Made by a program: the position numbers and the translations under genes
Notes under the pieces: model-generated
Databases searched by the model: none
Told to the model about the DNA's origin: nothing
Seen by the model: only the letters and a program-made list of their open reading frames with translations
Assembly (NCBI GenBank): GCA_015039365.1
Contig: WION01000212.1
Coordinates: forward strand, 1 to 64,000
Reading direction: 5' to 3'
From: Amanita rubescens
Lineage: Eukaryota > Basidiomycota > Agaricomycetes > Agaricales > Amanitaceae
Length of the DNA stretch: 64,000 bases
Shown here: piece by piece, positions 12,540-24,510 of the stretch
Position numbering within the stretch: the stretch's first letter is position 1
Layout of the letters: each line of letters opens with the position of its first letter

Positions 12540-13500
12540 GAATACATACATACATGCTACAATAAAAAAAGTCATAACAGCATCAAGTCCATGCTGAGGA
12601 GAAAGTGGAGAAGGTAAAGTGAGTGACACCACAATATCATCTCAAAAGTCCTTGAACCAATTGAGTTGTATTTTGTGTGATATATAGGCATTGTGGTGCT
12701 TGTTGCCAGGCTGTGGTATGGCATTGTCGGCATTGAGTCAAGTTGTGACAAATTGACACATGAATGATGGGTCAGTGTCCACAAGTTGGCTAAAAGAAGC
12801 CCAAGTCATTCTGACATTTGTGTTTGACAACTTGGAAGTGATTGTGGATGGTATGTTGGTCCTAATCACCACCATGTTGTTCAGACTGAGCCTAGGCATC
12901 CAAACCTATCTGTGATGTGCTTCAAGCACAGCCTGAGCAACCATGATCATAATTTGAAGAGGGACCAATGAAAAGATGATGGTGTAGAACTTTATGAGCA
13001 CCACTTACTTGAAATTGAGGTATGGCCTTTTGCATACAGGAAGTACGGCTTGTGAGTAGTAACATGTGCTGCTCACAGTAGCCTCTCTTTAGGGGTTGTA
13101 GTAATATCTGTGGCTATTTGGATTATCAACTGGCGTACACAGTACTTAAAGGTTGGGACCACTGCCAAGTGTTGATTTCTCCTTGAATGTTTTTTGTAGG
13201 TTATGTATCCTGGGATGATGACTTGGAGGAGGTCAAACATGACCAAGGGCATTGATCGTGAGGGAAGAGTAGTTGTTGAGGAGGATTCCAGCCCAGCTGA
13301 ACATGGAGGTGAACAGGCCTACTACTGCAGCGAGTGTGCAGAGCACTAGTTCAGCTCTGTTGCTCATTGAGACAACATCTGCGCGAGACTCAGTATCGAC
13401 TCCTGAGCCAGCATTGACTTGGAGCATTCTTGAAGAGATGAGTTGAGAGAGAGAGGGATCTGCTGCTTGCTTCATGACTTGGAGATGCTGGGGACCTTTG
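12540..13500 (-). pseudogene. decayed, CpG-mutated copy of the tetraspanin gene
   Basis: This stretch aligns along its length with the intact tetraspanin gene and its 3' flank (about 27830-29330), in the same orientation. Recognisable pieces include NRAELVLCTLAAVVGLFTSM against NRAELVLSTLAAVVGLFTSM, and the tail NLSQLDSMPTMPYH. Part of exon 1 and the first transmembrane segment is deleted, and the reading frame is broken by indels. Most differences are CG in the intact copy against TG or CA here, for example AATCGAATCG against AATTGAGTTG. It is a duplication that decayed inside the NLR island. Confidence 0.9.
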
Positions 13501-13515
13501 GAAAAAATTCCAAAC

Positions 13516-14133
13516 TGATGAAGTTGGAATTCCTCTACTTATCATAGAGTCCAATGCAGCAGTGCAGTGCCATGATACTGAGTAAGGAACCTACTTACTG
13601 AGAGGTAAGAGTACTGAGGGGCTTATAGGAGCTAGAGGCTCAACTATAGACAAAAGTATGAGAATAGGAAGTTAGGAGGGAACAATGAATTGTCCCTCCT
13701 TATATATTGTACTTGATAGAAATAAGTGTAAACTAGTCTATCTATGGACCTTATCCTATTGGATGATAAGGTGTGAGTGTATTATACAGCTATCATCATA
13801 TTGACTCATCATATGATAATATATGAGTCATTATGTATTGGCATATGACATTCTTTCAGTCATAAATGATTGACAGAAATTATAGAGTTCTGTCATATCT
13901 GACATATTCCTGTATGACAGATATTCAAGTTATAGAGTTCATACTTGACAGATTGCTGTAGTATGATGATATATGATTCACAAGGAATGCGGCCACTTGT
14001 AGTAACTATGATGCAAGTGTATTAATAACTATTAATCTATACTAAAGGAGATAGATAAGATAAGATAATCTGATAAGATAACAAATATATATAATATATT
14101 AACTTATAATATATCTTTTATATATTTTCATCA
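13516..14133. mobile_element. solo LTR with 5-bp target duplication (old, CpG-poor)
   Basis: The element begins TGATGAA and ends TTCATCA, a perfect 7-bp terminal inverted repeat with the TG...CA ends of retrotransposon LTRs. It is flanked by the direct repeat CAAAC at 13511-13515 and 14134-14138. It is 618 bp long, AT-rich, without coding capacity, and nearly free of CpG. It therefore probably shared the mutational history of its surroundings. Confidence 0.8.
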
Positions 14134-14138
14134 CAAAC

Positions 14139-14540
14139 TACTAGCTGCATTCAATTTTGTCCTTCCTTTACATAATCCCTGTACCAACTTACTCTCAGGT
14201 TGCACTGAAATATCTTGCCATTCACTGAAAGTTGAAACTGTAAGGCTACATCAAAGGATGGATTTAATATGAATCTAAGTAGAGATGTGCAAGGGTACTA
14301 GTACATCTTAGTTTTGTTGTTGCTCATTTTATTGTGCAATTGCTAACTGATCACCAGATTCAGAAATCTCAGGCTATGTATGCTAAAAGTAAGATCAAGC
14401 CTGAAATTTGAATCAATGTGTGGAGCTGACCATTGGTACAATTGTTTGTTTCTGTTCTTCCTCCATGGTAGTACTAGGCTGTTCATGGGGCTTGGAAGAG
14501 AAAAAAAAGATTAGACACAAAACCAAAGGTAATAGATCCA
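14139..14540. other. short spacer between LTR and NLR2
   Basis: AT-rich, CpG-poor DNA downstream of NLR2. No gene or repeat seen. Confidence 0.4.
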
Positions 14541-17500
14541 TTATACCATATTTTCAATGTGGGTGGGCCCATGGTGCTGCTGTGTTGTGATGAAATTGTT
14601 AGAAAGTTGAAAAGGTGTTCTACCATCCTGCTTTACCTGACTTGCACATGCTGATGTCAAACTGTGGATGCTGGTGGGAGCCTCTGTACCAAGTTTTACT
14701 TTTTTTGCATTCATCACATTAATCTCAAGGTTTTCTGCCTCTTGCAACTTTCCCAGATTTCTGTATATTGATGCCAAATTAGCCATACTTGTCAGAGTAT
14801 CTGGGTGCTCTGATCCAAGTTTTACTTTTCTTGCATTAATGACATCCAACTGCAGCCTCTCTGCTTCATCCCACTTTCCCTGATTTTGGTATGTCAATGC
14901 CAAATTGGCCATGCTAGTGAGAGTGGATGGGTGATCTGGTCCAAACTTTCCTTTGAATGCTTTCATTGCATCTACCTGAAGCTTTTCTGCTTCATCCAAC
15001 CTCCCCTGCTTATTGTATGTTGATGCTAAATTAATCATGCTTGAGAGAGAAGATGGGTGGTCTGGTCCAAGCTTCTCTTTGAATGCATTCACCACCTCTA
15101 CTCCAAGCTCCTCTGCCTCATTCCACCTTCCTTGATCCCTGTATGTTGATGCCAAATTGGCCATGCTGGTAAGAGTGGATGGATGGTCAGATCCAAGCAT
15201 TTCATAAAATGCATTCACTACATTCACTTCAAGTTCCTCAGCCTCATCCCACTTTCCTTGTTTACTATATGTTGATGCCAAATTTGCCATGGCACCAAGA
15301 GTGTCTGGGTGGTTTGATCCAAACTTTACTGCAAATTTATTCATCACATACACCTGCAGCTCCTCAGCTTCATCCCACTTTCCCTGATTCATGTATATTG
15401 ATGCCAAGTTGGACATGCTGGTGAGACTGGATGGGTGATCTGATCCAAGCTTTGTTGTAAATGCATACACCACATCCACTTCAAGTCCCTCTGCCTCATC
15501 CCACTTTCCCTGTTTTCTGTATGTCGATGCTAAATTGCTCATGGTTGTGAGAGTAGATGGGTGGTCACTTCCAAGCTTTGCTTTGAATCCATTCATCACA
15601 TCCACCTGTAATTTTTCTGCCATATCCCACCTTCCCTGATTGGCATATATTGCTGCCAAATTGACTATGATTGTGAGGGTGGATGGGTGATCTGATCCTA
15701 GCTTTTGTTTGGATGTATCCATTGCATCCACCAAAAGTCTCTCTGACTCATCCCACTTTCCTTGTTTCCTGTATGTGGATGCCAAATTGGCCATGGTATT
15801 AAGAGTGGATGGGTGGTCTGACCCAAGCTTTGTTTTCTGTGCATTCATTACATCCACTTGCAGCTTTTCTGCCTCATCCCACCTTCCTTGATTCATATAT
15901 GTTGATGCCAAATTGGCCATGGTCGTGAGAGTGTCTGGGTGGTCTGATCCAAACTGTGCTTTTCTTGTCTTCATCACATCTACCTCCAGCTTTTCTGCTT
16001 CATCCCATTTTCCCTGGTGACTGTATGTTGATGCCAAATTGGCCATGCTGGTAAGTGTTACAACACGGTACGGACTCCCGCATTATGCTTACATGATACG
16101 TCGGACATGTTTATTTTCTTTATACATACCTTACTCGTCGTTCCCCTTATGCTCGATTCATACGGACTAACTCGTTCCCTTTTATATACCATCCTTGTTC
16201 CACATATGACGCCGTCCTTATACTTACTTTTGTACTTACAATTATTCACTAATTAGTACGTTTCATTGTACTTGCTAGTATAAGTACCGCATGTATTCTA
16301 GAGTCGAACCCTAAGTTCGACTTAGCTGTTTATTGTCGTCTGGCAATATAACCGTACTCTTAAACTCATCTACCACAATCGTCCTCAGATCCTAAGTCAA
16401 CGTCTTGACTTAGTATCGAACTTATAATCTTAACGTTTGACTTAAGACTTGTAATCGTGACTAGAGTTGCCGTTGCAACTTAGGTTGAGATTAACGAGTT
16501 CGTAACAGTAAGGGTATCTGGGTGGTTCAATCCAAGTTTTTCTTTCAACACACTCATGACATCCATTAACAGTTTTTCTGCTTCATCCCACCTTCCCTGA
16601 TGACTGTATACTGATGCCAAATTAGCCAAGCTGGTGAGGGTGTCAGGATGGTCAGACCCCAGCTTAGTGTTTCTTTCATTCAGTACATTGGCATGCAACT
16701 TCTCTGCCTCATCCAACCTTCCCTGATCACTGTATGTTGATGCCAAATTGGCCATGCTAGTGAAAGTGTCCAGATGGTCTGATCCAAGCTTTGATTTTCT
16801 TGCATTCAAGACATCTGTCTGCAACTTTTCTGCATTATCCAACCTTCCCTTCTTTCTGTAGGTTAATGCTAAATTGTTCATGCTGTTTAGAGTGTCTGGG
16901 TGGTCTGATCCAAGCTTTGCTTTTCTTGCATTCATCACATCCATATCCAGCTTCTCTGCCTCATCCCACATTCCCTGTTTCTTATATGTTGATGCTAAAT
17001 TAGCTATGGCTGTCAGAGTATCTGGGTGGTCTAATCCAAACTTTGCTTTGAATGCATTCATTATGTCTACCTGCAGTTCCTCTGCCTCATCCCACCTTCC
17101 CTGATTGTTGTATGTTGATGCCAAATTGGCCATGGTAGCAAGAGTAGTTGGATGGTCTGATCCAATCTTTGCTCTAAATGTATTCAATACATCTACCTGC
17201 AACTTCTCTGCCTCATTCCAGCTTCCATAATCGGCATATATCAATGCCAGATTGACCATACCACTGAGAGTGGATGGATGCTCTAATCCAAGCTTTGCCT
17301 TTTCTGCATTCATTACATCAACCTGTAATTTCTCAGCCTCATCCCATCTTCCCTGCTTTTTGTATGTTAATGCCAAATTGGACATGCTGGAAAGAGTGGT
17401 GGGGTGGTCTGATCCAAGCTTCTCTTTGAATGCATTCACCACATCCACTTCAAGTTCCTCTGCTTCATCCCACTTTCCCTGTTTCAAATATGTTGATGCC

Positions 17501-19542
17501 AAATTATCCATGCTGGTGAGAGTGTGTGGGTGATCTGATCCAAGCATTGCTTTGAATGCATTCATCACATCAACCCCCAGCTCACTTGCCTCATCCCACC
17601 TTCCCTGATTAGTATAAGTTGCTGCCAAGTTGGCCATGCTGCTGAGAGTGTCCAGGTGGTCCAACCCATGCATTGCTTTCCTTACATTCACAACATTGAC
17701 CTGCAACTTCTCTGCCTCATCCCACCTGCCCTGGTTACTGTATGTTGATGCCAAATTGGCCATGCTGGTTATAGTGTCCGGGTGATGTGATCCAAGATTT
17801 CTTTCTCTTTCTTTCATCACATTCATCAGCATCTCCTCTGCCTCATCCCACCTTCCCTGATTACAGTATGTTGTTGCCAAATTGTTCATAGAGATATAAG
17901 TGGATGGGTGGTTTGATCCCAGTCTTGCTGTTCTCTCATTGACTATAGTATGCAAAATCTCTTCTGCTTCATTCCAGCTACCAACATGATCAAATGCAAA
18001 TGCAAATGCATTGTATTCATTGTCATAATACCTTTTTTGCAAACCCAATTCTGATGCATGCAAAGAATTTGACCTGATGTGTGGTGCAAGTAGTTTGCAG
18101 AATGCATAGTTATCAACATCCCTATCAACATCAATTGAACAGGACAAGAGTTCCCTTGCTCTTTCATAGTGATCCTTTATCTCTGTCTTTGGTATACAAT
18201 TCCTGCTCCAAGCATTTACCAGTAGGTGCATTGAATAAAGATAATTATGGCTCTTGATGAAGGAGAATGAGAGCAAAACCCGGATGCCAGTTAGGAACTG
18301 TAATTTGTCCCACTCCCCATCTGCCCCCAAGAACAATGTCTGATTATTCAATAGTCTCAATGATGGTGAAAATGACTCTGAGATTGCTTCCTCAATTTCT
18401 CTTGTTACATAATTATCAGCAGCATTTTTGAACAATTCCTGTGGTATATTGGCAGGGTCTAAAAAGGCAAAAATCCTCAACAGCCTGATTGCACTATTTG
18501 CTCCCAAGGACTCCCACTCAACATTACTTCCAGCCAAACTCTCTATCTCTTTCATGGAAATATCCCATGTCCCATATGTAGATGTTTTATAGTCTGAAGC
18601 ACCCTGAAATCCTGGAGTATCCCTCATTAACTTACTCTTGTGTCTTGTATACAATTTCAAATAATTATCAATGCTACAACCACAGGAATGCATGTATGCC
18701 CCTGCTTGATCAATGGCAAGAGGAATTCCACCTAAATGTGGCAGAAGTTGCCTGGCCCAATCCCAGATATGATCATCTGTGTCATCAAGCATTGCTGACT
18801 TCAAAAGTAAGGACATAGCATCTTCATCTTCCATGCCTTCAACTTCCATTGAGTTTTCCTTCATGGCAATCCTCTTTAACCCAATATTCCTACTGGTTAT
18901 CAGAATATTTCCTCCTTCTCCTGGTGGGAGAAATTTTTCAACTACTGAATAATGACCATCTGCACCATCATACACTATCAGAAAGTCAGGCCTTTGAGAG
19001 ATCCATTGGAGAGCAGATCTGGCTGAGGGTTTACCATCCAGTGAGGTATTGTAGGATGAAGATATCTGTGTAAGCACAAATTCCACATTGCTCTCTGAAG
19101 AAGAATCAATCCAGAATATATCAGAAAACCTTGAGTAATTTAGTTATTGTGAATAACTATTATTTGAAATACTCACAACCCAGGGTTTTCTTCAATGAAT
19201 TTGAGGCAAATCTGAGTCTTTCCAATGCCTCCTAAACCATGCAAAAGGAAAAAAATTCTTTCTCCTCCAACATTGGAGGTGAAATGGTCCTTCAGCTTCT
19301 GTAAATACTCATCTTGGCCTGTGAAGAAAGTGCTAGAATGTTTAATTGGAGCCAAGGGAGGTAGGTTAACACCATAGTCTGAAAGATAGTAGTTGATCTA
19401 CAAGTGTGGGTTATTCACAAGAACCATATGAAAAGTTCTGAAAGACAATGACCTCTATAAATTCACTATCCACAACAATGATATTCTCAAGTCCAGTAGT
19501 AAAGATACCAATCTGAGGAGGATCTGCTGATATGCCAGCCAT
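14541..19542 (-). pseudogene. NLR2: NB-ARC/TPR STAND gene broken by a solo LTR
   Basis: Exon 1 (19542-19453) encodes the motif IFTTGLENIIVVDSEFIEI. Exon 2 (19397-19177) carries the P-loop GLGGIGKT. Exon 3 runs from 19129 downwards with LIVYDGADG, ITSRN, GIPLAIDQAGAYM and a MHLLV motif, then 42-residue TPR units. At 16507-16056 a solo LTR interrupts unit 12. The upstream frame now stops at 16480 inside the LTR. Removing the LTR and one copy of its 5-bp duplication (457 bp) restores one frame of 1480 residues with about 22 TPR units and a unique tail. No other disabling change is visible on either side, so the break is probably recent. A truncated product of NB-ARC plus about 11 repeats could still be made. 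The gene is convergent with NLR1. Confidence 0.9.
16056..16507. mobile_element. solo LTR inserted in NLR2 (young, CpG-rich)
   Basis: Ends are TGTTAC and GTAACA (6-bp inverted repeat, TG...CA). The flanking direct repeat is GTAAG at 16051-16055 and 16508-16512. The 452-bp element has roughly two dozen CpGs, in sharp contrast to the NLR sequence around it. Joining the flanks through one GTAAG gives the expected NLR repeat sequence exactly. Confidence 0.9.
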
Positions 19543-20886
19543 CACAGTCTAACAGAGGATGGTGGACTTGTTTATAAAAATGTGAGAATCACACTAAGGT
19601 TAGCTGTTACCACTTGAGGAATTCGCGGTGCGTCGTGGTCAAGAAGAAGGGCAGCGATGTAACACGTCACGGGGAACCTCGTGGAAAAGGAGCACTCGGC
19701 AAAGCCCGGCAGACGGCGGATGCAGCCTTACAGTCGGCAAATGGTCGCGTATGAATAGGAATTGGAAGTAACGGTATTTGGGTACCATGTCAGTTGGACG
19801 CCTGGTGCACGAGCTGCTTTAACTCAAAGCAATGGAAAGCGAAACCATGTCACGCGTCACGGCGTCCTGTGCAACCTCGTTACTTGGTCTTATCTTCAGC
19901 GTCTGCGACTCTGCGGCACACCACCACGCAATAAAACAAGTTATCTATGGTCGAGAATGAAGCTTACTGCAGTTGGGGGACTCGGGACATCGGGACCTGT
20001 ACGTCGAGCGGCTCTTCAACGTCGTGCTGTTCAGATCGAAGCATTGGAAATCGTACACAAGGTGATCCCATGCGCATTTCTATAAGCATGATTCACGATG
20101 TACCAGAGTGTGTATCAAAAATCCAAAGTATCTCAAGTTGTGAGCATCGAACAGCTCTATACAAAACAATACTCACGCCTAATCTAAGGGCTCGCGGCAG
20201 CCGACATTAGGGCCAAGCATGTCCGACGCTTAGCCCGACTTACCTGTCTCTCTGCAGCCCTTCTCCGTGCGTCCATCCACCCTATTTGTCACCTTTGTCT
20301 TATGACCCGTAGATGATTGATGATCCTTTGCGTCTCAGGCCGACACCGCCTGCAAGCTCCCTTAAGCCACCCTCCACACCCTTCTTTGCCTCGCGCACGG
20401 CCATATGCCATAAGGACCGGAAAATGGGAGAGGCGATCGCTGCAGGGACGAGGGGGCTCTCTTACGAAGGCGATGCCGCCATTCCTTTCCATATACATAC
20501 CACCAACCCTCCGCATACCCGCTCATCCACCGCCGAAATCTTACAACTAGTTCTTAAGTAAATCACCCTGTCTCGGAACCGTCACTGCCCTTCGCAGTTT
20601 CTCACCAACGCTTCTCATCACGGGCATTCGGTCGCTTGGGCAAGTGCTTCCCTTCTTCCGTCAGTGGTCAAGCTGCGGTCCTGCTCTCGTCACCAGTACA
20701 TCCAACTTCAAGGGAGCCCATCTAAGCCCTGCTATCCCGTCGTTCAGTATGTGAATATAAACATGTTTAAAGATATTTAGAGTCAACCAAGTAGACAAAC
20801 GTTAAGCGATGCGCACGAACGACTCAACATGCGGGTTCTTGTGACGTGGGTTACCAGCATATTCTGTACAAAATAGCTTCAAAGGG
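19543..20886. other. intergenic, contains repeat copy B
   Basis: Normal CpG content resumes near 19.6 kb. A TTTTATAAAC box lies about 40 bases upstream of the NLR2 start codon. Apart from the repeat at 20214-20780 I see no gene. Confidence 0.5.
20214..20780 (+). repeat. dispersed repeat, copy B (~0.57 kb)
   Basis: Direct-orientation match to 6488-6974. It differs by extra segments (around 20310-20325 and 20450-20480) and scattered substitutions. It ends at the same TTTAAAGATATTTAG. Confidence 0.8.
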
Positions 20887-22986
20887 TCAAGGAGAAACAA
20901 CAAGTGCAAGACCATATATAGCCATATACACCGCATCTAATTCCTTTACATACATCTGCTCGATTGCTCTGCGTCTGTTAAAGTCCACATTCAGGCAAGG
21001 GAAGATGAGGAAGGACCGAATAACACACCTGAAATTTCCCTTCATCTAATTGTGAAAAAAAACCGTGACGGCTCTCCATTAAACACGGAGTAACAAAGAA
21101 AAAACTGGCTCACTGTTCGAGGCAGAGTCCCCTTATCCACAACGAAGATCAATCTCTTGTCTGCTATCCGCTCTTGCACATATTGACGAGAATTGAAGTC
21201 TTCCATCCGTCGAATTATCGATTCTTTCAGATCGTCTTCTGACATTGTCGATGAAGCATCATCGGGGGCCTCGATAAAAAGCGCGGGAGAAGGCCTCAGG
21301 TGTCCGACCACGATACACTCCTTCACCAAATCGCCACACAACTCATATACTTTTTCCTCAATAGCCCTGCGAAGGGAAGAGAAGAAAAAAGTTCGATCCT
21401 TGTTTAGTATTCCGAAGTCAACACGATCCAAAATGACAAACTTTGTGTCGATAAGATCTGCAGCCTCGCTTTTGATCCAGTCGTCGTCCCTACCACGGAA
21501 TACATACGATCCGTCGGGCTGTCTCTCGAACAGGTCGCCCGTGTGGAAGTTTCCGTCCGCTGATAGAAGGTGGGGTTGTGGAATTTGGGGTGAATCAGCG
21601 AGTAAGATGAATTTAAGTAATCGGGCAGAAGCGGGACTGTCGACGTCAGTGGTGTCCGTCGCAGGATCGAATCTGTATGATATGCCTGATACTGGATGCA
21701 TATACCGAGCGGGCTTTCCGGGAACAGATACCATGAGGGTACCTTGGCATGGTCATTCGCATAGAGCGTAGAAGATTGTAAGCATACCGCATTCCGTCGT
21801 CGCATACATGTCCTTTCACAACCATCGTTGAGCTAATTAGCTACGATGGAGCAAAACAAAACAAAACAGACCGACCATTAGTGGAATACCATTCTGGAAA
21901 CACCAATCGTCATCGGCGACAGATATCGGAACACCGCCATACGACACAGTTCTCATCTCCTGGAGCAATCTCAGCAATTCGGGATTTTTCTTCGCTGCTT
22001 GAATCTGCGGAGCGAGCCATGTGCCGTAGGCGGTCATACGATTCAACCCACATAGGTTAACCATGTTAAATAACTCTTCGATAGAGTATCGCCTACGGGA
22101 AGGCTTGACGATGCATGATCCCGTGTACAAGCATCCGAGGTACTCTGGGGTGTGCATACAGTAAAAAAAAGAGTGAGCGTCATGATTTGGCCAATGCAAT
22201 TCCTGAATGAATCATCCAGTTTCGGGAATACGCACGAATGATGGTGGCGACGGCACAAATGCTGCCGCGCCAGAGGAAGGCATCCTGAATATCGAAGCGC
22301 TTTCCATCGAACCATATTTTGAATTGCGTCTTGTAATATATGCTGACGAATTTCTGTGTCAAAGGCACGACCTTGGGACTGCCGGAGGTCGATCCTGACG
22401 TTAAGTAAATGAAACAAAAGTCTGAGGGGGAAGAAGAGAGGTCTTCGATTGCTGGTAATGTGACATCACCGCTCGGGTTCTCGAGAGTTTCGATGGGGGT
22501 TAGAGCCATCTTAGGGAATGGACAGTCTGTTGTTGCATTTTCTAAAGATGGTTCGTACAGGATCATTCTGGATCCAGCTTTCTCCATGAGAGCGAAGATA
22601 ATTTCAGGATGGGTTAACGTCAATGGACACATCTGGGGAATGTAAGACAATCTCGCCAGGGCGACGGCGTATATGACATGTTGTATATCTGAGCCAGAGA
22701 ACCTACGAATTGTCGCCGCGTCAGACGAAAAACAAAGAAAGTAGAAGAATACCCACAGGAGCGTGACGACAGAACGATTCGGGATACCTCTCGCAGTCAA
22801 CTCCGTCATGAGGAAGCCCGCGACTCTGTCAACTTCAGCAGCGAACTCGGCAACGGTCATGTTGTTCCATTCCTGAGATGGTTCTGATCCTCTCAGAATC
22901 GGCAACTTGAATAGAACGGTGTTTCCGCAGTTTTTCGCACGATGTTGTAGGAGAGCGATATGGTTATACTCGAGTGTGAGGTCCAT
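20887..22986 (-). CDS. stand-alone adenylate-forming (AMP-binding) enzyme
   Basis: A multi-exon minus-strand gene. The N-terminal exon holds DLTLEYNHIALLQHRAKN. The AMP-binding core motif is FIYLTSGSTSGSPKVVPL (around 22370-22430). The MYATTECGM motif lies near 21790, followed by HTGDLFE.. and FRGRDDDWIKSEA. The C-terminal GTLPRT motif is completed after a short intron by MKGNF and RRRAIEQMYVKELDA. This is the layout of fungal NRPS-like or aminoadipate-reductase-like adenylation domains, which activate a carboxylic acid as its adenylate. The frame ends right after the adenylation domain (stop at 20887-20889), and no carrier or reductase domain follows. The start at 22986 is the most family-like; an in-frame ATG at 23160 is the alternative. 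Some internal introns (22110-22270, 21840-21900) are less certain. It lies downstream of the 2OG oxygenase on the same strand. Confidence 0.8.
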
Positions 22987-23384
22987 GATTAAAGCCCTGT
23001 GTGCTCCAGAGGCAATGTGTGTCTGCAGATGAAACGATAAACCTGGGGACTGTTTCTGGGAAATGCGGCGATTGCTCGGTTTAATAAGGAAAGGTGTGTC
23101 GTCGCTTGCCCCTGTTACAGTCTTCGCAACATCCCGTCCTCCGTAAAATATCCTATTCAAGCTGATGCAGCTGGTTCAGATTCGTCTGTAAGATCATCAT
23201 GCATGAACCGAGTATTCAGCTCGGTCACAGGCGGCCTCACGATATGTATCTGATATCGACTTACTAACGTCATCGCAGGTGGCTTTGGCGAATAGCACTC
23301 TGATCAAGCGACTCAAGCAAAAAAAATACTTTCTTGCCCGAAACCGAACTCTCCTAGAGTAAGTACGGGAAAGATCTATTCTTC

Positions 23385-24510
23385 TTAACTAGCCAAAATT
23401 GCCTCCATCCCACCAGTAAGTATCGTACCCATATCTTGCTTGTCATGAGGCTCCGTATAGACAACGTACTTTTCGTCGTGCCACTGCTTGGCGCTCACCA
23501 TTTTGCCATCCACATCCTGGAAATCCGCGGCGCTCTCGGGTCTGAGGAAGTATGCAATGGAATAGCGATGTTCCTCCTGGTAAACTTCACCCGTGGGGAA
23601 AACGCGGTGAAGACACGACTTGAAGCGTTTTCCGGAAAGGAAACGCAACGAGTCACCGACATTTATGACCGCATGACCAGGCCGAGGTTCAACCCAGAGC
23701 CAAGATTTGCTTTTCTTGATGGGACTGAGGAGCTGCAAACCCCACTGAGGGGTAAAAAGAAGTGTGAGAGAACCGATATCGGTGTGCTTGTTGTGGCCGG
23801 AATAAGCGTTGTCAAAGTTCTTCGGATAGTGAAGCAGGACGAGGGTCGTTGTGGACGGCCTCTCCGCGCGATGATTGTTTTCGAATCGAGCCGAACCACT
23901 CAGGTCCAAAGCATTCGAAAGACACATCAAGATGGTCTGGGTAATGAAATGGGAGGCGGTGACGAAGTCATGGAATAAGGAGAAATTGTTCCTGACAGTG
24001 GTGAGCAGCATCGTTGACGACTGATTGATGACACTTTTGTAAGAGACCTTGGTGGACAAAGTGTTACAAAATCGGGAATGATAAAAGAGTCAAACTTAAT
24101 CACCCTGAGAGTCTCATAACAGTCTCTTGAATTCCTGTTAACGCCGGCGAACATTCCGATGGGTTTAAATCTGAAGAAGGTGAGACATTGAAGGTGAGGG
24201 AAATCGAGAAAAGAGACGACCCATCAGTCATTGATCCCATATCGTCCTTCATCTTGACCTCATGGGGTTGGTCGAAGTAGTCTTTCATGAGGTCGAGAAG
24301 AGATTGTTGATCGTCGAGGGCCTTTCTCCAGGGATGAGGACCTTGAAGGTTGAGATAGAAGAACCCGTCAGCAATACATGCGTCCAGAAGGCGCTGCGTT
24401 TCCACCCCATCGGTGGTTGCGAGCTTGGAGAAATCTATGGTCGCGAGAGGCGCGATTTCGACTTGGTTGCCATTGAGGAACGCAGTGTGGTTCCCGGAGT
24501 CGGTATCCAT
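23385..24510 (-). CDS. 2-oxoglutarate/Fe(II)-dependent oxygenase, isopenicillin N synthase-like
   Basis: Three exons on the minus strand: from 24510; the short GFKPIGMFAGVNRNSRDCYE exon; then from about 24057 to 23385. The N-terminal half has the DIOX_N pattern (IDFSKLATTD, DACIADGFFYL). The catalytic half shows the iron ligands in SGHNKHTDIG (HxD) and the later SCLHRVFP histidine. The 2-oxoglutarate-binding arginine is in HRYSIAYFLRP. Known role of the family: oxidation, desaturation or ring formation on small molecules. The length is typical and all ligands are intact. It sits about 0.4 kb upstream of the adenylation gene on the same strand, suggesting joint use in a small pathway; the substrate is unknown. 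Confidence 0.88.

Larger units (their letters stand above)
8100..19600. other. CpG-depleted island holding NLR1 and NLR2
   Basis: From about 8.1 to 19.6 kb the dinucleotide CG is almost absent, with only a few occurrences over several kilobases of NLR coding DNA. Sequence on both sides has ordinary CpG content. The only CpG-rich part inside is the solo LTR at 16056-16507. The boundaries are sharp enough to see by reading. The matched copy of the tetraspanin gene inside the island (see 12540-13500) shows that CG has become TG or CA. Confidence 0.85.

Noticed and set aside
16056..16507. LTR segment as a spliceable intron that would rescue NLR2
   Set aside because: On the gene strand the ends are TGTTAC/GTAACA, without a convincing GT...AG pair at the junctions, and a 457-bp intron would be far longer than others here.
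14668..17533. Series of plus-strand Ser/Phe/Pro-rich ORFs across NLR2
   Set aside because: They are antisense shadows of the TPR repeats; the same happens on the minus strand of NLR1 and NLR3.
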